NCBI RefSeq assembly: GCF_020405205.1
Contig: NZ_CP084469.1
Location: forward strand, 2,418,001 to 2,482,000
Origin: Natrinema salinisoli
GTDB lineage: Archaea > Halobacteriota > Halobacteria > Halobacteriales > Natrialbaceae
Reading direction: 5' to 3'
DNA length: 64,000 nt
Below are positions 43,539-52,011 of this stretch, piece after piece (position 1 is the stretch's first letter; the number at the start of each line of letters is the position of its first letter). A program made the translations under genes and the position numbers. The notes beneath the pieces are model-generated. The model did no database searches and had not been told where the DNA came from. It saw only the letters and a list, made by a program, of their open reading frames with translations.

Positions 43539-45217
43539 CTATGGAATACGCGAGCACTATCGATATCGGCGCACGGAAGCAACGACGCGACGGAATCAAC
43601 GAGGACGGCATCGCGACGGCGGTCTTCGAGAATCAACACCGGCAGACGGAACGGCCGGTCGGAGTCTTCGTCCTCGGTGACGGGGTCGGCGGCGAGGACT
43701 GCGGCGACGTCGCCGCCTTCCTGGCGACGACCGTCGTCAGGAAGCGGCTCACCGACGCCCTCCTCGGTCCCGGAACGGACGTCCCGGAACGGTTCGGTAT
43801 CGACTCCTACGAGCCGACGCCGCCGACGGCCGACGCCGACCCGAACGGGGCCGTCTCCGAAGGAAAGATCAAAACCGCGATTCAGGAGGGGATCGACGCT
43901 GCCCACCAGCACATCCAGGAGTTCGCCCAGAGCATCGGCGGCCGCCCGGCGACGACGCTCGTCGTCGGCGTCTACGTCGACGGGCACCTCCACTACGGCT
44001 GGGTCGGCGACAGCCGGATCTACGTCATCAACGAGCGCCACGAGGAAACGAAACAGCTCACGCGGGATCACGCCGTCACGAACGACCTGCTCGAGAAGGG
44101 GGAGATCGACGACGAGGTGTACGCCCGCATCCACCCCGATGCGACGGCGATCACGAACGTCGTCGGCGGCTCCGCGCACGGCCAGCCGAGCGTCGACGTC
44201 GAGTTCGGGTCCACCGAGATCTACCGCGACGACATCATCCTGTTTACGAGCGACGGCCTGGTCGACGCGTTCCCGGACAACCGCTCGCTTCGGGAGACGT
44301 ACCAGCAGGCGACGGACATGGACGCCGCTCGCGAAGAGATCCGCGAGTCGCTGGTCACGGACGACGAGATCCGAGATATCGTCCTCGGGGCCGACGATCT
44401 CCGGGAGGGGGTCGAGCAACTCGTCTCGTTCGCCAACGACCGCGGCGGCAAGGACAACCTCTCCCTGACGCTGGCCAGGGATCGGGGAACGACGCCGTCG
44501 CCGGACTCGCCGCCGCTTCGCGGTGCGGCCACCGACACTCGGGAGCTGACGAACCAAGAGACGATCATCGATCCGCCCGAGGAGGCCGCCGAGTCCGGTT
44601 CGGCGACCGACTCCGGTGATAGCGGCGGAAGCACGCGAGCCGGAAGCGAGGCGAACGCCTCGTCCGGCGGCTCGAGGCGATCGTCACAGGACGGCGGAAC
44701 GGCGAAGGTAGTTTCGGCCGGCGAGGGCGACCCGCCGACGGCCGCGGTCACGATCGCGGGTGACGAGACCATCTTCGAGATCGTCGACGGCGTCACCATC
44801 GGCCGGACGACGGATGGGAGCGACCAGAGCCCGAACATCGGTCTGGTCGTCGGCGACGACGCGTCCGTCGAGCCCCACCACGTCCGGCTGGAGTGCGACG
44901 ACGACGGCTACTGGCAGGTCCGCGATATCAGCGCCGTCGGGACGTTCGTGGAGACCGGCGACGGGACGTGGACGGTGCTGCTCTCGAGCGAGGGGGCCGA
45001 CCTCCATCGCGAGCACGGGTTCGACCCGAGCACCGCCGCCGACGGCGATCTCGACGAGACGACCCGACTGGAAGAGGGGATGGCGTTCACGTTCGAGGAC
45101 CCCCGGAAGGAGGACCCGATCACGTTTCGCTTCTTCTCGTCGGTCGAGCACGCCCAGAACCGGACGCGCTGGAGTGACTCGACGGACGGGAGGCCCTTCA
45201 ATGGGTTCTCCACGTAA
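43535..45217 (+). CDS. PP2C-type protein phosphatase with C-terminal FHA domain
   Basis: The 560-residue protein has a PP2C domain with NEDGIATAVF, VFVLGDGVGGEDCGDVAAFL, GWVGDSRIYVI, LFTSDGLVDAF and GGKDNLSLTLA, the Asp/Gly residues that bind two metals. A Ser/Gly/Asp linker (about 325-400) leads to an FHA domain (about 405-515; FEIVDGVTIGRTTDG, VEPHHVRLECDDDGYWQVRD, VGTFVE). It overlaps the kinase stop by four bases (ATGA), so both are translated together. It should reverse phosphorylation by the adjacent kinases. Confidence 0.9.
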   Translation: MTMEYASTIDIGARKQRRDGINEDGIATAVFENQHRQTERPVGVFVLGDGVGGEDCGDVAAFLATTVVRKRLTDALLGPGTDVPERFGIDSYEPTPPTADADPNGAVSEGKIKTAIQEGIDAAHQHIQEFAQSIGGRPATTLVVGVYVDGHLHYGWVGDSRIYVINERHEETKQLTRDHAVTNDLLEKGEIDDEVYARIHPDATAITNVVGGSAHGQPSVDVEFGSTEIYRDDIILFTSDGLVDAFPDNRSLRETYQQATDMDAAREEIRESLVTDDEIRDIVLGADDLREGVEQLVSFANDRGGKDNLSLTLARDRGTTPSPDSPPLRGAATDTRELTNQETIIDPPEEAAESGSATDSGDSGGSTRAGSEANASSGGSRRSSQDGGTAKVVSAGEGDPPTAAVTIAGDETIFEIVDGVTIGRTTDGSDQSPNIGLVVGDDASVEPHHVRLECDDDGYWQVRDISAVGTFVETGDGTWTVLLSSEGADLHREHGFDPSTAADGDLDETTRLEEGMAFTFEDPRKEDPITFRFFSSVEHAQNRTRWSDSTDGRPFNGFST

Positions 45218-45311
45218 GCGTGCGGGTACTCCCGTGTCCGAATTCCGTATCCCCAACCGTCGAAACGGACAGTCCCCGTGAACGGCGAGCGGGCCGCCGG
45301 AGCGAAGCGCG

Positions 45312-46526
45312 ATGACGGAGGGCGAGCGGACGGGCACGATCGTCGACGACCGGTTCCGTCTCGAGGAGCGACTCGCCGCCGGCGGTCTCGGGACGGTCTG
45401 GCGCGCGACCGACCGTGAGCGAGAGATTCAGGTCGCACTCAAGTGCGAGAACGACGGCTCGCACGATCCGGAGCAGGTTCGGGCGCACTTCCAGGGGGAA
45501 CTCCAGTGGTTCCGCCGGTTCGAGGGGGGACCGGTTCCCGGATCGCTCGTGCAGTTCGTCGACGGTGCGGTCGACGGAGACACGGTGTACATCGCTACGG
45601 AACTGATCCGCGGCGGCTCGGTCGACGACGTCGTGGACCGCGAGACGGATCCGGAACCCGCCCTCGAGCGCGTTCGGGAGCTCGGCGGCCCGGTCTGCCG
45701 GACGCTCGAGTTCCTCCACGGAAACGGCGTCGCGCACCTCGATGTGACGCCGAGTAACGTGCTCGTTCGCCGGTCCGGCCAGCCCGCAGTGATCGATCTG
45801 AACGCCGCGGTGGCGACCGAGACGGAGCCGGACGTCCGCTTCGGTCGCGATCCGTTCAAACCGCCCGAACAGACGCGGACGAACAATCCCACTGCATCGA
45901 TCGGCCCGTGGTCCGACGTGTACGCGCTCGGACGGTTTCTCGCCGTTCTGCTGACCGGAACGACGGAGGCGGATTCGAACGAAGCCCGGGAGCCCGTCGA
46001 TCTTCAATCTCGCGGCGTCAATTGCCCGTCGGCTCTCAGCGACCCGATCCGTCGCGCGACCGCACCCAACTACCGCGACCGGTTCGACGACGCCGGCGAC
46101 CTCTACGACGCGCTCGTCCCGTTCCTCGAGGTATCGGATCGAGCCGCCGAGTTGGTCCACGAGCCGTCCGAGCGCGCCGTTCGCGTTCGTCCCGGCGACA
46201 CCGTCGGCCGCTGGGCGGCGGACGGACGGACTCCGACCGTCGTGTTCCCGGACGACGAGCGATACCTCTGTCCCGAACACGCCGCCCTCGAGTGCGACGA
46301 GGAGGGCTGGCAGCTTCGAGACCGGAGTCTCAACGGAACCTTCGTTCAGCGGGAGGGTCCGTGGGAGTACGTGCTCTCTCGAGAGGGGCGGGAGCGCCGG
46401 CGCGACGCTGACGCACCCCTTCCGCGCCCCGATCCGCCGGCGTCGATCCGGCTGGCCGACGGCGATCGCATCTCGCCGGTCTCACCCGACTACGGCTGTC
46501 ACGTGGTGTTTCGGCCCGAAGAGTGA
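45312..46526 (+). CDS. Atypical Ser/Thr kinase-like protein with C-terminal FHA domain
   Basis: The 404-residue protein has a kinase fold with LAAGGLGTVWRATDRE, K44 in VALKCEND, the loop AHLDVTPSNVLV (D144, N149) and IDLN in place of DFG. HRD is HLD, the catalytic-loop Lys is Thr146 and the DFG Gly is lost, so activity may be low or changed. A C-terminal FHA-like domain (about 290-365) has VRPGDTVGRWAADG, CPEHAALECDEEGWQLRD and SLNGTFVQ. It lies 94 bases after the PP2C gene, has the same architecture as the first kinase and is probably a paralogue. Confidence 0.85.
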   Translation: MTEGERTGTIVDDRFRLEERLAAGGLGTVWRATDREREIQVALKCENDGSHDPEQVRAHFQGELQWFRRFEGGPVPGSLVQFVDGAVDGDTVYIATELIRGGSVDDVVDRETDPEPALERVRELGGPVCRTLEFLHGNGVAHLDVTPSNVLVRRSGQPAVIDLNAAVATETEPDVRFGRDPFKPPEQTRTNNPTASIGPWSDVYALGRFLAVLLTGTTEADSNEAREPVDLQSRGVNCPSALSDPIRRATAPNYRDRFDDAGDLYDALVPFLEVSDRAAELVHEPSERAVRVRPGDTVGRWAADGRTPTVVFPDDERYLCPEHAALECDEEGWQLRDRSLNGTFVQREGPWEYVLSREGRERRRDADAPLPRPDPPASIRLADGDRISPVSPDYGCHVVFRPEE

Positions 46527-46570
46527 ACCGACGAGTTCTGCCGCTGTTACCGCTCCGTGAGGATCCCGGC

Positions 46571-48124
46571 TCAGTCGTCCCCGGTCGAGTCGCTCGTGGT
46601 CGCTCCGCCGGGCTCACTCGCGGTCGCTTCGTCAGGGTTCGATCCGTTCTCGGACCGAGACTCCCAGCCGAGCGGCGCGGGCTCGAGGAGGTCTTCTTCC
46701 CGTAGTCCGGCGAGTCCGAGCAGGTCGTCGTCGTCGATTTCGACGGCGGAGTCCGACTCCGACATGGCCCCTGAATCGGGAGCCGACGTTGCATGCGGAT
46801 CGGCCTGCGAAGCAGTCCCCGACTCGGCGGCAGGCGTTTCGTTCGAATCGGTATCCGACGCTGCCGTCGAGTCGGTCCTCGCCGCTCGGTCGTCGGTCAC
46901 TGGTGGGGTGTCGGACGCGTCGGAGAGTGCCGGCCGGTCACTCCCGCTTTCGGCGATCGATTCGCCGTCAGTTACTGACTGAGGGGTATCGTCTGCAAAC
47001 GAAATTCGATCGTCGATGTCCTTGGCCGCCGACGGTTTCGCCGGCGGCTCGAAGACCGAGACCATCCCGTCGCCGCGAACGACGTACAGCTCCCGCTCCG
47101 GATCGAAGACGATCGCCGATCCGACGTCGATCCCGAATTCGGCCAGCGCCAACAGCGTCTCGAGTTCCCCTCGCGGACCCTCGAGCGCGGCGTCGGGCAG
47201 CCGCATGGTCGTGATCACCTGTTCGAACTCGTCGCGGTCGTCGCGATACGCGAGCCACTCCCGCTCGGCGGCCGTCGGGGTCGGAACGCGCCGAGAGACG
47301 TATCTGAGTCCGACGAGTCCGCCGATGCCGAGGACTACCAGCAGCGGCCCGCCGATGCTCCGAACCGGGCTAACCGAAGCGGGGACGGTTTCGGTCTCGT
47401 ACTCCTCGTGAGTCTCGGTGTAGGATTGGTCGTCCGTGATTTCATACGTTCCGCTATCGGCATCGATCGTGACCCGATAGCTGTCCGCCGTCGATCGTCG
47501 CTCGCCGGCGATGGTGCCGTCGATCTCTCGCTCGAGGACGAGTTCGATATCCGTGTCGCCCCGGCTGGCCTCGAGGTCAGACTCGATCTCGTCGATTCGA
47601 GCCGTAATCTCGCTGACGTTGACCGAGAACGCGGCGGTGACGTTCTCTCCCGGTTGCACGTCCGCTTCGCGGGTCGACGCCAGTCGTTCGCGCTCGCTCC
47701 AGTGGGTGGTGTTGTCGGACCCGACGGAACGATACACGAGATCGACCGTGAGTCCGACCTGGACGTTATCGCTCGTTCGCGCGTCGTACCCCGCGACGAA
47801 CTCCCCGTCGACCGTCGGGCTGATGGCCGTATAGTAGAGGGGATCGTTCTCGAGGCGCGTCCCCTCGGCGTAGACCGTGTTCGGTTCGGTGACCGTAGCC
47901 GCGTGGGACACGTCTCCCGTCGCGGTCCAGGCCGCCGTCCGTTGCTGCGTCGTCTCTTCGCCCGGCGTCGCGTAGGCGCCGTAACTGATCCACCCGCCCA
48001 GTGCCACCAGCACGACGAGGGCGACGATGATCGCCGTCCGATACTCCGCCAACAGAACGCGGGAGCGCAGTCGGCGCTCGTCGTCCACCGTGCCGCCGTC
48101 CGTCTCGGTCAGACGTCCACTCAT
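46571..48124 (-). CDS. DUF5305 family membrane protein with acidic tail
   Basis: The 517-residue protein has two membrane helices, at about 28-48 (YRTAIIVALVVLVALGGWIS) and near 270-290. The extracytoplasmic domain between them contains QQRTAAWTATGDVSHAATVT and NTVYAEGTRLENDPLYYTAI, recognisable as DUF5305. The cytoplasmic C-terminal 200 residues are Asp/Ser-rich and disordered. It is two bases downstream of the signal-peptidase gene, so the two are co-expressed. DUF5305 proteins commonly accompany Sec11-type signal peptidases in haloarchaea, which suggests a role in surface-protein biogenesis. Confidence 0.8.
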   Translation of the reverse strand: MSGRLTETDGGTVDDERRLRSRVLLAEYRTAIIVALVVLVALGGWISYGAYATPGEETTQQRTAAWTATGDVSHAATVTEPNTVYAEGTRLENDPLYYTAISPTVDGEFVAGYDARTSDNVQVGLTVDLVYRSVGSDNTTHWSERERLASTREADVQPGENVTAAFSVNVSEITARIDEIESDLEASRGDTDIELVLEREIDGTIAGERRSTADSYRVTIDADSGTYEITDDQSYTETHEEYETETVPASVSPVRSIGGPLLVVLGIGGLVGLRYVSRRVPTPTAAEREWLAYRDDRDEFEQVITTMRLPDAALEGPRGELETLLALAEFGIDVGSAIVFDPERELYVVRGDGMVSVFEPPAKPSAAKDIDDRISFADDTPQSVTDGESIAESGSDRPALSDASDTPPVTDDRAARTDSTAASDTDSNETPAAESGTASQADPHATSAPDSGAMSESDSAVEIDDDDLLGLAGLREEDLLEPAPLGWESRSENGSNPDEATASEPGGATTSDSTGDD

Positions 48125-48126
48125 TC

Positions 48127-49290
48127 TCAGTAGAGCCTCCGAATGATCGACCGCGCCGTGGTCCGCCGACTGCGGGCGGCCAGTCGTCTCGAGCGAGCGT
48201 CCACCGGTCCGGCGAGTACCCGACCGAGACCGTAGGTTCCACCGCCGAGTAGCGAAAGGATAGTGGCGAACGGCACCCACGGGTGGAGCTCGTAGAGAGC
48301 GTCGAGAACCGGTACCGGAAGCACGTACAGGTAGCGATACTCGGTGATGTACGTCGGGAAGTAGCCGGTCTCGTCGGGTGTCGTAATCGAGACCGTGACC
48401 GACGTCTCGTCCCGTGGACCGACGGTCGCCCGGTCCGGTGTGACCGTCACGTCGTCGCCGCCGGATTCGACGTAGGAGACCGTCGGAACGAACCCACCGT
48501 TCGAAACCGTATACGGGATCTCGTCGGTCGTTCCCCGTTCGATCACGAGCGGTTGCTCCGACTCGAACTCCGCGCTGATCACGTCGTAGGACTGCGTCCC
48601 CGCCGGCACGATCATCGCCGCCCCTCCTGCGGAGACGACTAACAGCGCGAACCCGGCCGAGAGCACTCGCGGATCGATTCCGTCGCCCCCGTCGTCGCTA
48701 CCGAGCCGCGATTCGAACGACGTCGATCGCCGTTCGCGGACCGTCTCGGCGACGTAGAGGACGCTCGAGAAGGCGAGCAGAACCACCGCCAGGCCCGAGT
48801 TTCCGAGGAGGTTCCGCGTTCCGAACGCGGCCGCCAGTTTCGTTTGAACACCGCCGAACGCATCGCTCACCGACATGACGGCCGTCCCGAAGTGAGGGAT
48901 CGTCACGACCGCGCCGTTGACTTGCCACGCGGTCGCGACGATCTGAGCGTCCTGTACGTGGGGCTCGTTGCCGTCCTGATCGGTAAACGGATTCGCGTCC
49001 CCGCGCGTTACGTACCCGCGAGGCGTCTCCTCGACGATACGGTGCGTCGTCAGTCCGCCGCCCTGAATCTTCTCGGCCTCGAACACAACGACGTCGCCCG
49101 GCTCCGGTTCGCCGGTCACTTCGCTCGGAACGGCGATGAATCCGTCACCCGTGTCGATCGTCGGTTCCATACTCCCGGTTTCGACGAAACTGAGCAGTAT
49201 CGGCTGTCCGAGCAGTTGCCCCGCGACCAGCGCGAGAACGGTAACGACAACGAGTCCTCGCAGTGCCCATCCGACCCCCCGACGAATCAT
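48127..49290 (-). CDS. Sec11-type signal peptidase I with C-terminal extension
   Basis: The 387-residue protein starts with a membrane helix and has the catalytic serine box VETGSMEPTIDTGDG (S40). The second catalytic residue is the His of TTHRIVEETP (H83), not a Lys, and RGDANPFTD follows. This Ser-His type is typical of archaeal/ER and Bacillus SipW-type peptidases. The C-terminal 190 residues hold a further membrane helix, a beta-rich extracytoplasmic domain and a basic tail. That is longer than a plain signal peptidase. It heads a two-gene operon with DUF5305 and lies near DUF1102-like secreted proteins, suggesting dedicated processing. Confidence 0.85.
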   Translation of the reverse strand: MIRRGVGWALRGLVVVTVLALVAGQLLGQPILLSFVETGSMEPTIDTGDGFIAVPSEVTGEPEPGDVVVFEAEKIQGGGLTTHRIVEETPRGYVTRGDANPFTDQDGNEPHVQDAQIVATAWQVNGAVVTIPHFGTAVMSVSDAFGGVQTKLAAAFGTRNLLGNSGLAVVLLAFSSVLYVAETVRERRSTSFESRLGSDDGGDGIDPRVLSAGFALLVVSAGGAAMIVPAGTQSYDVISAEFESEQPLVIERGTTDEIPYTVSNGGFVPTVSYVESGGDDVTVTPDRATVGPRDETSVTVSITTPDETGYFPTYITEYRYLYVLPVPVLDALYELHPWVPFATILSLLGGGTYGLGRVLAGPVDARSRRLAARSRRTTARSIIRRLY

Positions 49291-49318
49291 TTTTCCACTA
49301 GATCAACGAGATGAACTC

Positions 49319-49332
49319 ACATATAAATATGT
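49319..49332 (-). promoter_or_regulatory. TATA promoter of the signal peptidase operon
   Basis: The near-palindromic sequence acatataaatatgt lies about 36 bases upstream of the ATG at 49290 (minus strand). It contains a clear TATA box in a sharply A/T-rich stretch. The 250-base gap from 49291 to 49540 holds no gene. Confidence 0.55.
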
Positions 49333-49540
49333 ATCCATAAGAGTTTGGCTAGTTATAAGAATACGGTTTCCGACGGGAACGTACCCGGTAACGGGGTTCG
49401 AAGCGTGCGTACTGTACGCCACGTTCGGTACTCGAGACGCTCGTCGAGGGCGGAATCCGGCAAAGTGAGGTGATCGGCTTCCTCCGAGAACCGGTCCCCG
49501 AAGGGGTTCGATCCGTCGACGGCTCTCGTAGTGGGTGTGG

Positions 49541-49666
49541 TTAGCTGTTGAAGAGCCGTTCGAGCTCCGCGTTGATCGCGTCTCGATCCAGTTCCTCGCT
49601 ATCGAGGTCGAAATCGACGTCCGCGACCTCTTCGTAGTCGCTGAGTGTCGGTGTGTCGTTCGTCAT
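49541..49666 (-). CDS. 41-residue acidic protein
   Basis: The short frame MTNDTPTLSDYEEVADVDFD continues to LDSEELDRDAINAELERLFN. It starts three bases after the stop of the DUF1102-like gene on the same strand. Its codon use is like that of the neighbours. It is predicted mostly helical, with a very acidic N-terminal half and an amphipathic C-terminal helix. It could be a real translated small protein of the secreted-fibre operon or a chance frame; spacing favours translation coupling. Confidence 0.5.
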   Translation of the reverse strand: MTNDTPTLSDYEEVADVDFDLDSEELDRDAINAELERLFNS

Positions 49667-49668
49667 CG

Positions 49669-50268
49669 TCAGAGTTCCTCCGCAGTGATTTCGATTTCGT
49701 CGCTGATCTCGACCGAGTCCACCGCGCTCTCGGGAATCGCAAAGGCCGCCAGGCTGAAGTCGATCTCGTCGCCGGGCGAGAGCTCCGAGAGGGAAATGAG
49801 GTTCACCGGCGGGGACCACGACATGTCGTAATCGAGCGCCACGCCGCCGATCTGTGGCACCAGAAGGACGCCGAGAACGCCGTCGAAGTTAGCGAAGTCC
49901 GCGTCGGCGAACGCCAGCGGCGCGACCTCGAGTTGAATGTCCTGTGTCCCCTGGTTCTGGATCTTGAACAGGTCCGCGATCCCGGTCACGGCGTTGGCGT
50001 TCAACCCTTCGCCGCCGGCGAGACCGGAGCCGATGTTGTCGTTGTCGCCGGTCAGGTTGATCGCGAGTGCGTCGCTGTCCGTCGTATCGACGTAGTTGCC
50101 GTTCGGTCCGTCGCCGGGTTTGATGCCGAGGTACGCGCTGGAGTCGTCGGTGACCGCGACGCCGACGTCGCGCTCCGCCTCGACGTTACTGAACGCCCCG
50201 GTTCCCAGGGCGATGCCACCGCTCGCGGCGAGCGCGCCGGCACTGAGTACGAATTTTCGTCGTTCCAT
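49669..50268 (-). CDS. DUF1102-like secreted protein (Tat-type signal)
   Basis: The 199-residue protein has an N-terminal RR motif and hydrophobic signal: MERRKFVLSAGALAASGGIA followed by GTGAFSNVEAERDVGVAV. The mature protein is beta-rich, with DDSSAYLGIKPGDG, FKIQNQGTQDIQLEVAPLAF and LSPGDEIDFSLAAFAIP. This pattern of a signal followed by GAFS-x-VEAER and a FxIxNQGTQ strand is that of haloarchaeal DUF1102 proteins. It lies 15 bases after a paralogue, in one operon. Confidence 0.75.
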   Translation of the reverse strand: MERRKFVLSAGALAASGGIALGTGAFSNVEAERDVGVAVTDDSSAYLGIKPGDGPNGNYVDTTDSDALAINLTGDNDNIGSGLAGGEGLNANAVTGIADLFKIQNQGTQDIQLEVAPLAFADADFANFDGVLGVLLVPQIGGVALDYDMSWSPPVNLISLSELSPGDEIDFSLAAFAIPESAVDSVEISDEIEITAEEL

Positions 50269-50283
50269 ATCGTTCTACTCCGT

Positions 50284-50823
50284 TTAGTTCGCCGTCGCGC
50301 TGACGGTCACCGAGTCGAGCAGCTCGTCGCCGTCGCCGAGCCCGCTGCCTTCCGTGTCGACCTCGACGCTGACGGTCGTGCTTTCGCCGGGACCTAACGT
50401 GACGGGACTGGTCGCCAGCGAATCGCCGTCGTAGGCCTCGCCGTCGGGGTAGAACGAGACGCGGCTCGCGTTGTCGCCGGTCTTGGAGAAGTCGACGTCG
50501 ACCTCCTGGGTCCCCTGGTTTTCGATGACGAACAGGTCGTCGATCTCCGTGATCGCGTCCGGATTGACGCCGTCACCGCCCGCGTCGGTGGGGTTGTTCG
50601 AGCTGAGGTCGATCGTCAGCGTCCCGCCGTTTCCGTCGCCCGTCACGTACTCCGAGTTCGCGCCGCCGGCGCCTTCGAGGCGCAGGTAAGCGGAGGCGTC
50701 GTCGGCGACTTCGACGTCGACGTCTCGTGATGCGGTCACGCTCGAGAACGCACCCGATCCGACGGCTGCAGCAGTTCCCGATGCCAGTGCTCCCATTCCG
50801 ATAACGAATTTGCGTCGTTGCAT
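50284..50823 (-). CDS. DUF1102-like secreted protein (paralogue)
   Basis: The 179-residue protein begins MQRRKFVIGMGALASGTAAA and has GSGAFSSVTASRDVDVEVAD, then FVIENQGTQEVDVDFSKTGD and LGPGESTTVSVEVDTEG. The signal peptide, GAFS turn and NQGTQ strand match the gene at 49669-50268. The similarity to TasA-type subunits is in layout only (signal, then beta-sandwich), so fibre formation is an inference. A long leader of about 120 bases precedes the ATG; the TATA-like tattgtaatac at 50942-50952 may be its promoter. Confidence 0.75.
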   Translation of the reverse strand: MQRRKFVIGMGALASGTAAAVGSGAFSSVTASRDVDVEVADDASAYLRLEGAGGANSEYVTGDGNGGTLTIDLSSNNPTDAGGDGVNPDAITEIDDLFVIENQGTQEVDVDFSKTGDNASRVSFYPDGEAYDGDSLATSPVTLGPGESTTVSVEVDTEGSGLGDGDELLDSVTVSATAN

Positions 50824-50983
50824 GGTTGGATTCTCCGTTGTGTCGTTCGCAGGCGATCACGCGGCCGCGCTCGGACGGCGGCTCGGCGCTCGCCCCGACC
50901 CCCGCTGCGGGGATCACGAGAAATCCGTGACCGGGAAGGGGTATTGTAATACAGACGTGGACTCGAGTCCGTGAGACGTTACC

Positions 50984-51154
50984 GTTGGGTCAACCGCTCG
51001 CGTACCGAACGGACGACGGCGTATCGGATCGGTTGACCGCTGTCGGTGCGGAACAGTCAGTCGTCGACACCGGTGCAACCACCGTTGACTCGCGGTCAAC
51101 CGACTCGAGACCGAGACCCGACCGTCGTCTGTGAACAGTTGACTACCAGTCAAC
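50984..51154. promoter_or_regulatory. Operator-like cluster: two GTTGAC-N5-GTCAAC palindromes and two partial sites
   Basis: The sites gttgactcgcggtcaac (51084-51100) and gttgactaccagtcaac (51138-51154) are perfect six-base inverted repeats with five-base spacers, 54 bases apart. Partial sites are gttgggtcaac (50984-50994) and ggttgacc (51031-51038). All lie in the 499-base gap (50824-51322) between the DUF1102-like operon and the divergent membrane-regulator gene. No protein gene is seen in the gap. The TATA-like aatttaagatatg (51264-51276) serves the plus-strand gene. Confidence 0.6.
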
Positions 51155-51322
51155 GGCAGTCTGAACCGGCAATATAGTGTAAAATGTCTAATACTGTCGG
51201 CCAACAGCGCGATAGTGACCCATCGTTCCGGGTGGAAATACATCCCTCCAAAGTGTAATTTTAATTTAAGATATGAAAGTAACCAATAGACTTATTTGCG
51301 AAAGTGTGGAGGTATCAATTCA

Positions 51323-51943
51323 ATGGGGGTCAGCCAAGCGAAACCATCCGGGGAGATCGACGTATCGCAGCCAGACCGGCAGCGGTTGACTGAAGACGAA
51401 CTCTTCGAGCTCCTGGCGAACCAGCGGCGGCGACACATCATGCACGCGCTCATGCGCGAGGACGCGCGCCTCGATATCGGTGACCTCTCACAGGAGATCG
51501 CCGCCTGGGAGGACGGGCTCGCCTTCGAGGACGTCTCGAGCACCGATCGGAAGCGGGTCTACACTGCCCTCCAGCAGTCCCACCTCCCGAAAATGGACAA
51601 GGCGGGCGTCGTCGAGTTCGATCGCGACCGGGGGACGATCGAGCCGACGCCGGCACTGGAAGACGTGGAGATCTACATGGACGTCGTCCGCGGCCGCGAG
51701 ATCCCCTGGAGCGACTACTACCTCGGGTTGACGGCGCTCTCCGGCGCACTGTTCGTCACGTCGACACTCGACTTGCTACCGTTCAGCCAGCTCCCCGCAG
51801 CCGCGTGGGGCGTCTTCGTCATCGTCACGTTCGCCGTCTCCGCGCTCGCACACCGCTACTACGCCAGACGGAGCCGACTCGGGATCGCGGAGCAGCCCCC
51901 GAGCGTGGAACTCGAGTACCGGGATCGACCGACCGACGAGTGA
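51323..51943 (+). CDS. Membrane-anchored winged-helix regulator (DUF7344-like)
   Basis: The 206-residue protein has a winged-helix domain: LTEDELFELLANQRRRHIMH, ALMREDARLDIGDLSQEIAA, RKRVYTALQQSHLPKMDKAG and VVEFDRDRGTIEPTP (about 25-115). Two membrane helices follow (about 140-185), then an RRSRLGIAEQ tail. The DNA-binding part matches haloarchaeal DUF7344-type regulators. It diverges from the DUF1102-like operon and directly faces the GTTGAC palindromes. It may sense an envelope signal and control that operon; this is inference from position. The ATG at 51323 begins the conserved-looking part. Confidence 0.8.
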   Translation: MGVSQAKPSGEIDVSQPDRQRLTEDELFELLANQRRRHIMHALMREDARLDIGDLSQEIAAWEDGLAFEDVSSTDRKRVYTALQQSHLPKMDKAGVVEFDRDRGTIEPTPALEDVEIYMDVVRGREIPWSDYYLGLTALSGALFVTSTLDLLPFSQLPAAAWGVFVIVTFAVSALAHRYYARRSRLGIAEQPPSVELEYRDRPTDE

Positions 51944-52011
51944 TCGACCGACAGGACAACGGCTCCGGTCGGGGCCCCGTCAGCGCCCCCACGACACCAG
52001 AGACAACACGA

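Noticed and set aside
45170-45262. A possible tRNA remnant: the minus-strand reading GIRTREY is often seen antisense to tRNA T-loops.
   Set aside because: The T-stem does not pair and no acceptor or anticodon arm can be drawn; the first part is the coding end of the PP2C gene.
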